A program made the position numbers and the translations under genes. Below the pieces are notes generated by a model. It ran no database searches and had not been told where the DNA came from. It saw nothing but the letters and a program-made list of their open reading frames with translations. Shown one piece after another: positions 36,901-47,598 of a DNA stretch of 64,000 bases (position 1 is the first letter of the stretch; every line of letters begins with the position of its first letter). Source of the DNA: Lithospermum erythrorhizon (Eukaryota > Streptophyta > Magnoliopsida > Boraginales > Boraginaceae); contig JADFUC010000388.1 of assembly GCA_019722365.1 (NCBI GenBank), positions 930,001 to 994,000 on the forward strand, in the 5' to 3' direction.

Positions 36901-37829
36901 ATAAAGCGATTCATTCAGCAGATAGGCTTCAATTGAGATGAGCATGGTAGGAGAAATGAAAGAATATTTCTTGGGAATCGATTAGTCGGATGAAGGATAG
37001 CATATTTATCTCGATCGAATATGCCAAGAATATTGTCGCGAGAAATTTGAGGTCTTGAGAATGCTAGCTAAAAGAAGAACACCTATGGCTTCATTGTAAA
37101 GATCACCAAGGATGAGAATGGAAATGAAGTCGACATTAACAACTTATAAGTATGGTTGGGAAGCCTACTACATTTGTGACTAATGGGCGACATTGCACAC
37201 TCGGTTAAGATGCATTGCAAGGTTTGACAGCAAGGAAGCCATTTGGGTCTTGTGAGAAGGGATTATTAAATATGTACAAGGTACTCTCAACCATGGATTA
37301 TTGTATACGTTTGACACTAACAATTCTCTTGTTAAGATGCTTGTGATCTTATTTGTGAGGGAAATACAGGATAGAAAGAACCTCTGGAGGGATGTTTTTT
37401 CTTGGAAATAATTTGAGGTGTCTCATGGTTCGGTCGGCAATTCCATGTATCCACACATCCATGGTAGGCGAGTATATTCTGTGAGGAAGTGGATGTACTC
37501 AGCTACTACGGATGGAAGCGGATGATTGCGGGGAGTATGATTGTCGAAATCCGGAGTTTTATGACTCTTTTTTTTCTTGTGACAACTTGAGTCTTATAAG
37601 CATTTCAAAGAATCTGTTCAACCACGGTAGAGCAGAAGCACATCGACATAAGACATCATTTCATCGGGGAGCTAGTTGAAGAACAAATTCATTCCAACTT
37701 GAACATGTTAAATCTTGACAAAAAGCCGAGGTTGCGGATATATTCACAAAGGCTTGGATATGAAGATTAGTTCGGTATCTAAGAACCACTTTTAGGTTTG
37801 TGTGTTATGGAAAAATAACAACGCTACTA

Positions 37830-39720
37830 CTTGTTATAACAGCGATCGAGAGAGAGCCAAAGTGTTATTGCTTGACATCTTCCGCCAATTGACATACGAG
37901 GTGAAATCATTATAATCCCGAACAGTCCCATCTTGATGGGCGAGCTTCGGTTAAGGAAACTATGTGTTTATCAAAAATTTGATTTACAGAAATTAAAATT
38001 CTAAAAGCAGTTTTAAAATTTACAATCAATAGGGATGATATCTAACCAACTAACTTCTATGTATACAACGTATCTCAAAAGACGATAATGCCGGCAAGGC
38101 TAAGCTGGGAAGTAAATACCGTATCTGAATACAAAATAATTGCCGACAAGACTAAAAAGTCGAAATGAAATACAGCAATCAAAGAAGCGGTTGGCAGTAG
38201 CTGACAAAGCGGTGCTTGAGGATCACCGACCACCCGATGCTCACTGTACTCGAGGAATATAAACTCTCGGCCGGTAATCGGCGGCACAAAGTAAGTACGC
38301 CCAAGCGAATAGGGTGTAGCGAAGCTTAGTGAAAACTTAACACGGTGAAACTTAAGCCATACGAAGCAGGAGCCGATCGGTGAATATAGTAGTCAAATAT
38401 GAATAAATATGTATACGAGACTACTAATAAGGCCATATCATAAAATTTCAAGAAGGTCGAGGCGTAACATGTAAAGATATAATACAAAATCTCGATAAAA
38501 CCTTTGCTTGATCACCGAATAAAATCCGCGAGGAGACTTAGCTGCTTGTTATAACTCTAGTCATCAAATCATCCCCATCTCTCATATCTCCACAATTATA
38601 CCAACCTCTAATCTTGGCGTATGCTCGATCCGTCTACTGCTTGAGGAATGGACGATCGCAAATAAGCATTTCTTCTTGCTCTGGTAAGTATAAGGCAGGC
38701 GCTAACAATGCACACACATACTTGAGGTCATGAATGTCACACGCTCTTATACCGAAGTATAAAAAGGCCAAACGCACTTATACCGAAGTGTAAGACCAAC
38801 CCGCTTATATGCAGTATAAGGCCGAGCCAGCGCTTATGCAGAAGTATAAAGACCCGATAGCGTCACGTATCACTTGAGGAAGGAGAGTAGCTTTAACCCA
38901 CAATAAATCATTATAGAGATTAAGTATCCTAATACTCAAGTGACCTCAAAGTCACCTTAACTCAATAACACCTCCCAACAACTAACTGCTCTAATCCCAG
39001 CCGATATCAGCGCATAGCTAAACGTCTCGCTGATAAATCGAAATCAAAACCGCCCGGCAAGAATACGTAAAATAAAAGTGCTGACAGAGGCCGCGAGGAA
39101 CCATGAGAAAGCGTAAGTTGAGAGTTCAAGCTATTACTTACCTCGAGCAAATCTTCAGCATACGGAAATACAATCACATAATCATATCATGGCCTCGCGT
39201 AAATGAATTACACATAATCATACCATGATGACATGTATACTATTCTCCGTAATGCATTACCTGATAACATGTTTCACACAATTTAAAATAGAAATGCGTA
39301 ATGTAGCACAGTGAGATAAAATCTTCAAACTCTGCTAACTACCCCCAAAATCCTGAAATCACAATCACGGTAACGCCCTTTCACGTCAAAAGCGCCTAAC
39401 AAAAGCACCCATGAGAGTACAATCAAAACCTACTCACATACTTGCGTTTCTAGAAGATACATTACCAACTCTAAATTGGAGCCGATTGCTAAGCGATCTA
39501 AAGCAGCGAATAAGACAACTGAAATAACAATACGTCGAGACCTTGACAATCGGCCCCCTATAAAATTTCCACCTTATCATTTTAACATTTTAAATCAGCT
39601 TATAAGTCATCTTATTTAACTTCAAAGTCCATAAATATAATTTTATACTCCAAAATCTCAGTACTACTCAACACCAATCACTTTCTCAAAAAAATTATTT
39701 TCAATATGACTAACTTATCC
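37830..39720. mobile_element. Ty3-type LTR fragment, related to the solo LTR at 52-54.5 kb
   Basis: Shared words with 51976-54512 in the same order include AGCAGTTTTAAAATTTA, TAATGCCGGC.AGGCTA, GAATACAAAATAAT, the CTTATACC..AGTATAAGGC array, and the GAGGAATGGAC region. The copy begins near AGCGATCG at 37840 and loses similarity near 39720, before the terminus seen in the other copy. It is therefore incomplete and heavily diverged. No target duplication is visible. It directly abuts the 3' end of the copia element. Confidence 0.7.
38745..38860. repeat. Array of palindromic CTTATAC...GTATAAG units in the LTR fragment
   Basis: About five imperfect units of roughly 25-30 bp each pair CTTATACCGA with AGTATAAGGC, so each unit is itself a short inverted repeat. 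The same kind of array sits at the equivalent place in the solo LTR (about 52790-52980), which suggests an LTR-internal feature rather than chance. Confidence 0.7.
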
Positions 39721-39777
39721 TTATGAGTTAAAATTTGATTTTCGAAATTGATGAAAGTCGATAACTAAAGATGATTT

Positions 39778-39960
39778 TGGAGTTTGCAGTGAATGATTGG
39801 AATCTGGATAATCTCTTCTTTATGGATACAAACAACAACAAAGAAAGAAAAAAGAGTTGTCTAATTTCTTCTTTATGGATACAAACAACAACAAAGAAAG
39901 AAAAAAGAGTTGTCTAATTTGGAATTTGCAGTGAATGATTGGAATCTGGATTTTCAAATC
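39778..39960 (+). repeat. Compound direct repeat
   Basis: A 53-bp unit (CTTCTTTATGGATACAAACA... to TTGTCTAAT) is present twice in tandem from about 39815 and 39868. It is bracketed by two copies of TTTGCAGTGAATGATTGGAA (about 39783 and 39924). Such bracketing fits slippage or an aborted duplication. Confidence 0.85.
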
Positions 39961-41090
39961 AAGTTGTTGTCAATCACCATCAATAATGTTATTCCACAAC
40001 ATTGCATATCAACTGTTGTGCTTGTTGTCAATTACTATCTATATCAAATGTATAAATTAGAATTTTATTTTCTTTTTCTCTAAATTTTAGATGAAAATAC
40101 TAAAAATTCCTTAAAAAATATCCAACAATATTATTTCCGACACATACCATCAACGTTTGCAATTTAACAGAAAATTTAACAGTAGAACTAAAATTTCTCA
40201 ATTAATAAAGATAAGTGATTAAAGTAGGTCATTTTGAGAAGATGAACAATGGAATAATGAAAAAGAAGACAAAAATGTATATGATAATTAGTGGCTTACT
40301 ACATTAACATAGGAAAAAAATATCAAAAAACTTCACCTGATTTAGCCTTTGAAGTGTAAGGATCCAGCATGCAATTATGATAAGAATATATGGAGTTTCA
40401 TTCATACCGATTAATGCAAATCGAATCTTATATATTAACCGGAGTACAATATCGATGTGGGGCGTGTAAGCTTTAACAACTCTCACTACAGCGTGGCGGC
40501 ATTATGCCCGTCGCATTTGCCGGAATTTAACATCGGTAGGGATACATTAATACTTCCTATTGCTTGGGCCGACTTTGATACCATGATAAGAGTACATGAT
40601 GTGCTTTGGAAATAGAATTGACGATAGAGGTAAGCCCAAAACCTCTTATATTAACCGAGGACATTAGGCTACCGTGTGGGGCGTGTCACATTAACAAATT
40701 GATAATCTCATCCAATTTGTTGTTACATCTTGGAAAAAACACCAAAGTTTATCACTGCATTAAGGTTTTCTGTGTTGAAAATCATGATTGATATAGACAA
40801 GAATAAAGTAATATATCAATAAGTTTCTCTAAGATGGATCTATCTCCATGGTTTAAATTTTTTAAATGTTTTCTACGAAATATTCGTAAAATTTCTATTT
40901 TTAACTTTATAGAAATGAAAAACTAATGTAATTTCAAAATTACTTTGTTTCCAAAGAAATTACATAAGCTTCCAACTTTTCTTATCAAATATTGGAAACA
41001 AAAGAATGTTTCTTCTAATTTATGTAAATTGGAAAGTAACACAACAAAATCATCTTCTTCCTCACCATTTCATGAATCTAGATCCCAAAT
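39961..41090. other. AT-rich region with antisense LTR-like remnants
   Basis: The minus strand at about 40574-40590 reads TTATCATGGTATCAAAG, close to a copia LTR end plus primer-binding site, so a minus-oriented element once started here. The word TTATAT.TTAACCG followed by TGGGGCGTGT occurs twice (about 40427 and 40648). No coding domain remains. Confidence 0.4.
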
Positions 41091-41096
41091 TCTTAG

Positions 41097-41369
41097 TTGG
41101 AAGCCCTAGGTCAGACTATTAGCAAAATCAACATCACCCTTCATGATCTCCAACACAAACTTTTTCAAGTTGCAAATTTATATTTCGTGTTTCTAGGCGT
41201 CATCCTGACTACCATATTCACGTCTACTTTCTTACAATGCTCTCATTGTTGGATATTCGTGGCTTTATCATTAGTAGCCACCATAATAAACTTTGTTGTT
41301 GTGGTTATAACTTTTAGGAGTTACATTGAAGTTTACAACAAAATTTATAGAGGGAAATGCTCAGTTTGA
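41097..41369 (+). pseudogene. Small plant membrane protein, first exon, ATG apparently lost
   Basis: The frame reads EALGQTISKINITLHDLQHK, then FQVANLYFVFLGVILTTIFT and two further hydrophobic stretches (about residues 25-45 and 52-72), so two membrane segments. It resembles a family of unnamed small plant membrane proteins that begin MEALxxxI and contain VANxYFVFxGVxLT (recalled pattern; no function known to me). The codon expected to be ATG is TTG here, and no in-frame upstream ATG is close. The frame stops with CSV after about 90 residues, where splicing may be expected. A second exon-like piece lies at 42600-42897, beyond a TIR element. Pseudogene is my best reading; a different first exon is possible. 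Confidence 0.45.
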
Positions 41370-41380
41370 TAGGGTTTGTA

Positions 41381-41970
41381 GGTTGCCCCGAACCTATTTT
41401 TTCAACTTTAAACATTAAAATGACTCACTTTCTACGTCTTAAGCCCAAAGTATAAGAAGCGGCGATTTTTAAATAAATTAAAAATAAATCACTTATCCTT
41501 TTTCATACACCCCACCTCTCACTGCCAGCATCACAAAATTTCCCCTTAATACTGGCCAGCCCGTACGTTTATTTACTTCCACTTATCCTCTTACTCTTTT
41601 CCGACTAAAATAAGCATAATTTCACATCCATGGCGTTTCTTGCTACTTATTTGTCTGAAACCTAAACCCTCACTTCCACTTTAAAACACTTTATGCTTTC
41701 TTGACTAAAACAAGCGCCAGTCGGGGAGGGGTGGGGTAAACGATGAGTAGAGGTGTGTGTGAAAGATGAAGAAGAGTTTTATTTTAATTATTTAAAATGT
41801 GCATCATATACTTTAGTTTAGTATTGGGGGTAAAGTAGTTATTTTGCTATTTAAAGTTGAAAAAATAGGTCCAGGGGGTAACCAAGAAAAGATAAAAAGC
41901 TTGGGGTTGTTTAAAGTTGAAAAAATAGGTCCAGGGGGCAACCAAGAGAAGATAAAAAGCTTGAGGGGTA
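41381..41970. mobile_element. TIR element with a tandemly duplicated right end
   Basis: The left end GGTTGCCCCGAACC and the following TATTTTTTCAACTTTAAA match, inverted, the right-end sequence TTTAAAGTTGAAAAAATA followed by GGTCCAGGGGGCAACC. The right end exists twice in tandem (about 41851-41910 and 41911-41970, period 60 bp), including an extra AAGATAAAAAGCTTG tail not seen on the left. Internal sequence is non-coding. It separates the two exon-like pieces of the membrane-protein locus. Superfamily not determined. Confidence 0.65.
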
Positions 41971-42599
41971 TGGTGAAGCGTGGATTCGAGGATCAGTAGA
42001 AAATTACGCGATAGTATAGGAGATAAAAAACGAATTAGCCATGTTATAAAAGAGGGATGATATCACTTAAAATAAATGATTAGAGATTTTATATTAACAT
42101 GTCTTATACTTTATAGATTTAGGAATCTTAACCAATGCATTTTCATTATTAACATCTATTCTAAAAAAACCATTACTAAATTTATGAAATATTAGATCCC
42201 TCCTGATTATAGTGGAGTTCCAAGACTTTTCCTTTTTAACATCGAACATTTTTGTACCAGTGTTCCAGGAGTCATAGCTTTTGTTTAGACCATTGACATT
42301 GCCTTTTAATTAAATTGTAATTCATGTTTGATTAATAATTTTATCTTATCGAGATGTCGATGAACTAGTAGTACTTTTTTTTTCATTATTACAATCCTTT
42401 TTACAGGTTATGTTCTAGGCCAAAAAACTTATAATATTCGAAATATTTTATTTGACATATACAAAAATAGGACTTGAAGCTGAAATGACATGTTTGACTT
42501 ATGAGCCAGGTAAATTAATATGAGAATTCAGATTTTACCTCAATGTACATGGTTCTTTTGTTAACTGTTTTTAACCAATCTAATTGATACTCTAAACGG

Positions 42600-42897
42600 T
42601 ATTCAAAAGCGAGGAATAGTGCTATTCTTCCTATGTCGACATCTACAAAAACATAATTATATACCAGTAGATGTAGTCGCTTATGATGATGGTAATAAGA
42701 GTAGGTTTACCAAATATATGGGCTGTTTTATTTACACGATTTTAATAGTTGTTTTTAAGGTTATTGTCATTGTTGTATTCCGCAATATATTATGTGGCAA
42801 CAATCCAAACAATAATGTTGATTTTGATCAGAATAGTCATTGTTTCAAAGTCTGCTACAACAACCTTAATAAGTGTCTATATTTGTGTATGACATGA
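42600..42897 (+). pseudogene. Second exon-like piece of the membrane-protein locus
   Basis: After an acceptor-like CAAAAG the frame encodes about 95 residues to a TGA. It has a hydrophilic stretch (YDDGNKSRFTKYM), a hydrophobic segment (FIYTILIVVFKVIVIVVF) and a tail with five cysteines. It lies on the same strand as the 41097 piece and could be its continuation across a 1.2 kb intron. I see no way to confirm the junction. There is no independent ATG; the frame begins inside the putative exon. Confidence 0.35.
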
Positions 42898-42899
42898 GC

Positions 42900-43920
42900 T
42901 AGTGTTTTGGTACAAGGTCACCAAAAAAATTTATGTAAAGCTGATATTTAAATAAATAAGTATAATTATATTTAATGATTTTATATAATTCTATATTTAT
43001 GTTCTTGTCTAGTTTATACAATTTTTTTTGTTAGATTATATTGTGTCTTATTAGAAGATAACATAAATATTGTTGTGTATTACTTTGAGATTGTGTAGAT
43101 TAGAATTTGTTATTTTGAGAATATATATTCTACTACATGGAAATCTACTTATATTATGAGTTTGAAAAATTATTCAATATGTATGTAGTATGCAACTCCA
43201 TAGCTTGGGCGTGTGAGATCATTCACGATTATGCATTAATTTTTTGTTTAAGTTTATTTTTTTTAATTTTGTTCAAATAATACTAATTATGTAAATATTT
43301 TATTCAAAATTTCAATTTTTTTCTTTAAAACTTTATGTCAAACATTTTAAACTATAAAATATTAATTTTAAAATATATTTTTTTAATTTTGTTGTGAGAT
43401 TGAATACTTATATTTATTAAATATACATGTTTTATCTGAAATATCATTCGATATATACACTCTCTATTTTGATTATAGTTTTTACTTCTAAATTTTGTTT
43501 GAAAATAGTTTTCGTTTAGCGTAATAAATTGTATTTTTCACGTTTTTCAATGTACTTTTTTGAAATCTTTTTCTATTTAAATTATAAACCAGCAATGATA
43601 TAATGTTCAATTGAGTATCATTCTAAATTTTTTAATGTCTTTATTGACTAATTTTTTTATTTAGAGTATCAACAACTTGATAAATATAATTTGATAAATT
43701 ATATAATTCTTTAATTATATGCTCTTTTTTGGCCAATACTTTCTTTTAATTGTATGTATAAACTGACTAAAATAATGGTAAAAAATGAAGAATAAAACTT
43801 CTCTTAGAAGTTTTTAAGGAGTTTACATAGATACCAACTAATAATTACATGATGTTTTACAGAAAGCATTTTTATTTTTTATCGTTTAATATATCATAAA
43901 ACAAAACTTTAAACCATGTT
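42900..43920. other. Very AT-rich spacer
   Basis: No gene or clear repeat is visible. The TIM17 3' UTR is expected to begin at 44121 and extend leftwards to about 43930. Confidence 0.5.
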
Positions 43921-44121
43921 CATCTCCTAACATCAGTTGTGCTTCAGAAATTTGTGGTTTCAACACTATAGCCTAATAGGAGGCTATTATGAGCTATAAC
44001 AATAAATATACTACTGGCAATGCTCAAGAGTTCATATAGAAGTTGTCAGCCAATGCCACAGAACTACAGCTTCAGAATGTGATTGCAGGGAGCAGTGATG
44101 GCGATAACAGAGTGGCAATAA

Positions 44122-44811
44122 TCATTTAAACTCGAATGAAGGAGGAGCCGGGGCATCAAAGCTCTCCAAAACCTCTGTTTTACTTCCGCTGCTTGTGCTT
44201 GCCTCCTGTTTCTTTCCCCCTCCAAACAACCCTCCAAACCAGGAGGAAGATGAAGAATCTGTAGAGGATGATGACGATGATGATGTAGCTCCCATGCTCT
44301 GGATATTAGCAGGAGCTTGACTGGGCATTTGACCTGGTGGAAAATACCCTGGGGGAACACCTTGTTGCTCTTCCATTGGAGGAAGAAATTGTGGATTGCT
44401 CATAAGCTTGTTGAGCATTATTCCAGCCCCCTCAATAAGAGCAAGCAATATACCACCAAACATCGCAGATCTGGAAGCAGCGCCAAGTCCCTGGCGCATT
44501 TGAAGGAACCCACCAGTGGCTGCACCTGCAATAATTGAATTCCATGGATCTTCTTTCTGGCGGACGTAGACCATTGTGCAGTCAAAGGTGGAGAACAGTC
44601 CACCCCAAACTGCAAAACTACCACCAACGCGAGGTGCATTCATGCGCACAGCTTGATAACCACCAACTAAGCGTTCGCCTTTAGGCGAATTGTGGAGACC
44701 TTTCAGGAAATGGAAAGCTGCACCTCCGACAGCACCCATGCCAAATGCTCCACCAATATCATCAAGAATACGATCAGGGCAGGGCTCACGAGAAGTTTCA
44801 GGGGTTCCCAT
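44122..44811 (-). CDS. TIM17: Mitochondrial inner-membrane translocase subunit TIM17
   Basis: TIM17 is a core subunit of the TIM23 complex that imports presequence proteins across the mitochondrial inner membrane. The intronless coding region gives 229 residues from ATG at 44811. The N-terminus has [15 protein letters not shown], then four membrane segments with small-residue motifs ([66 protein letters not shown]). The conserved [11 protein letters not shown] and [10 protein letters not shown] blocks are present. A proline/glutamine and poly-serine C-terminal extension (about residues 150-229) is typical of plant TIM17-2-like isoforms. An upstream GTG-initiated extension of the frame lies in the leader and is not expected in the protein. 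The gene looks intact. Confidence 0.95.
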   Translation of the reverse strand: MGTPETSREPCPDRILDDIGGAFGMGAVGGAAFHFLKGLHNSPKGERLVGGYQAVRMNAPRVGGSFAVWGGLFSTFDCTMVYVRQKEDPWNSIIAGAATGGFLQMRQGLGAASRSAMFGGILLALIEGAGIMLNKLMSNPQFLPPMEEQQGVPPGYFPPGQMPSQAPANIQSMGATSSSSSSSTDSSSSSWFGGLFGGGKKQEASTSSGSKTEVLESFDAPAPPSFEFK

Positions 44812-46865
44812 GCAGAAAATTGTAAGCTGGAGAATGGAAAAAATGCGTCTAGGGTACTGGAATTGAAGGTACTGCGTGCCCTGTAATTTTGAAACATAAT
44901 ATAAAAAACCTCTCATCCATCGAAAAACATTTCAAATAATGTCACCAAATCTGGTCTTACAGTCATCATGTTTAAAATCACTCTGCAAGTCAGAATGCTA
45001 AAAGCTTTGCAACAAACTTGCAGAGGCAACATTAGTTTGAATAAAAACATGATGACTGTAAGACTAGAGTTGGTGACATTATTTGTTAAACCACATTATT
45101 TCTAAAAATGGCTTGATCCCAAATCAAACTAAGCCTTTTCTCACTGTGTCAGGTTAACCAAATGGAAGTGACCATAAATAATCAATATATAATAGCAGAC
45201 CAGGTACAACATCAATCATGATTCATGAAAGTACCAGGATGATAAGAGACACCTTCCAAAATACAGTTGATCAATGCCAGAGTTCAGTAACAGGTGAGGA
45301 GGTCAGGTTAAACCCTTCATCATACAAATGCATAACATTTATTTGTAGACAGCAGAAGTATGCACATAAGTGTCAAATTGTAGTAAGATATTCTAGAGTA
45401 AAAAAATTAAACTTTAAGAGCATGTCACATCGATTCCTAAAATGTACTCATCAGTGCTTTTTTATTTTTTATTTTTAGGGTTGATTTTTTTATGTATGTT
45501 AACTGCTTGAGGTTTCACTTTTATTAAATTAAAGCTGCTATTGAAAAAATAATAGGGAGGCGTATAAATTTAGAGGTAGAGAGATTGGGTGAATAATTTT
45601 TTATAGGGGCAACATTTTAGGGAAAGGTGAAAAAGCACCATTTTTCTTATTTTAAATGATTTCAGCCCTATTTTTAAACATGGGGAAATTTGATGTCACG
45701 TACTCTAAAGGGCAATGGTTACAATTTACAAAAGACTAAAACATTGGTAAAATTCAACCAGAGTAGCGGCTTAGTAAAAGTTGATAAGTGCAGGCAGCAG
45801 AAAAGAAGGACGGAAGATTAATAACTTGCACGTAGTGAAGGCTGTGAAGCAAAGAGAACAATGATTGGAAGATGGATATACGAGGAATAACGAGAGTAAG
45901 GTGGTTGGATTGAGTAACAGTAAGAGAAGGAGCTATCACATGGATGAACAAGTAAATTTAAAAATCAAAGCACCTAACAAAATTATCACATAAAAAGGAA
46001 TAAAGTGGAGAAACATAATATGCACTAAACACTACAGGATAACATTCAACTTAGGAAGCAACTTGAAAATGCAACAACTCTCTTCACAAACCCTGACGAG
46101 AACCCACATCAATATAACAAGTCAATTCCCTTTTTCACAGATTATAAGTCTTCAATCTAACACCGTTCACGCAATGAACCCAAACCCTCCTGATTAACCT
46201 ATCAAATTTTCACGAAACATATGCATACAAAACCTATTCTTTTTATACTTTGTGTTTAATCATGATGAAGTTAACCATCAAATTGAAAATTAAGTAACCT
46301 CCACAGTTAGCTCTTCCAATCTTATTTATACCCCACTAAAAAACTGAAAAACAATTTTGACTATAAAGGGTTTCACTATAATTAAAAAGGACCAAAACCC
46401 ACAAACAAAATAAATTTCACGCTGTGACCAAACTTACACTTGAAAAAACATTTTCAAGCTATGACATATTAGTTCCTAATAAAAAGATTACATTTTTATG
46501 ATCTAAACACTCAAAATTCACCTAATACCTTATTCTTCCATAAAAATAACAAATACCCAATATATCACACATAAATATGAACCAATTAACAATTATTTTT
46601 TGGTAAATATAAATATCAAACATTTCACAATTATTTTTTGGTAAATATAAATATAAGCTTATAAACACCTATGTATACTCAACAAAGTATAAACAGTATA
46701 TTAAAATATTTGGGTATAACAAATATTTAGATAAATAATGTAAAAAATAAAAAATAAAAAAGATTTTATTACCTTGAGAAAAAGGCAGCCAGCAGAAGGA
46801 GATCCAAGGTTTTGGAATGTAAGAAAAGTGGAGAAATGCAAGAAAGCTTTTGTAGTTTTGGACTT
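44812..46865 (-). promoter_or_regulatory. TIM17: TIM17 5' UTR with a 1.9 kb intron
   Basis: An acceptor AAAATTACAG ends at about 44882, just upstream of the ATG exon. A donor CTCAAG|GTAATA lies at 46773/46772. The outer leader exon is then 46773 to about 46865, just downstream of the promoter. The intron carries a MITE (44933-45085) and a short direct repeat of CAATTATTTTTTGGTAAATA (about 46588 and 46627). The splice choice is inferred from consensus. Confidence 0.6.
44933..45085. mobile_element. MITE with near-perfect ~40-bp inverted repeats
   Basis: The left arm CAAATAATGTCACCAAATCT continues through GGTCTTACAGTCATCATGTTT. The right arm is its reverse complement with few changes. The loop is about 70 bp. 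RNA from either strand would fold into a long hairpin. It lies inside the TIM17 leader intron. No target duplication is obvious. Confidence 0.85.
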
Positions 46866-46899
46866 TTGGGTAAGTTAATTATTGGGCTACTTTTTTTGG

Positions 46900-47580
46900 G
46901 ATAGGCCCAATCAAATATAATATGTACCAAATCGAATTGGATGGCGGTTGAAAGCGTAATATTGGCGATTTTTTAGCCGGCGTGTGAGTTGGTAAATACC
47001 CGAATAATTTGCATTTTGAAATGTGTATAATGTATGAATGAGTTGGAGTTATTAGGTATCGAGAAAATGCACTTAATCTAATCAGACCAATATTTTATGC
47101 GTAGATGTGAATTCTTTGGATTTCAATAGACTTACTTGAATGAATTGGATTTTACTTTTGATATTGGTTTATCTATTAGATCTAATATGAAACTTTGATT
47201 AGTAACTACACCTATATTTAATCATTGTTCATAGTGCAAAAAGAAAAGGTGTAGCATCGTTTGGTTTAAGGATTAATCCATGGAGAAAGGTATGGTTCAT
47301 ATATGAGGAAATTATTTCTACAATTCTATGTCATTGGCATGTGTTAGAAAAAAAAAATGGGAGCTCATAAAATAATAAATGTGCCAAGTAATGCCAGAGC
47401 ATCATGAACACGTAGTGCGTATGCCAGCGCTTTGAAAGGCTCCCGCCTAAAAGGGTTTTGAGCTGAGGAAATGATAATATACTTGCCTTCTTCGTATGAT
47501 ATGAGGAGGTTGTTTTTGAATTGGCTTAAAAATGAAGTGCAACCGTGTAAATATGTAAAAAAATGTATCCACCAAAAGAG
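46900..47580. other. Spacer between TIM17 and the NPF gene
   Basis: This holds the TIM17 promoter side and the NPF 3' flank. No additional gene is seen. Confidence 0.5.
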
Positions 47581-47598
47581 CTTATCATGTACATTCAC

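Larger units (their letters stand above)
31189..37800 (+). mobile_element. Decayed Ty1/copia element, SIRE/Maximus-like
   Basis: The putative 5' LTR is 31189-32060 (TGTTGATGCG...TTCA), followed by a primer-binding-like TGGTATCGAGGCTTGAG (32063). Gag fragments follow: TTYEMKIDYLSPKRK-like near 32750, the acidic SDDSDDEGN block at 34140, and a CCHC knuckle remnant (CYHCGKG) near 34650. Integrase and reverse-transcriptase remnants come next (see the RT entry), and an RNase H-end motif (EVADIFTKA) lies near 37727. The order gag-IN-RT-RH fits copia, and the acidic gag tail fits the SIRE lineage. Numerous frameshifts and stops make it dead. I found no 3' LTR; the sequence passes directly into a Ty3-type LTR fragment near 37830. 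Confidence 0.85.

Noticed and set aside
44317..44639. Frames overlapping TIM17 on both strands
   Set aside because: These are shadows of the intact TIM17 coding region.
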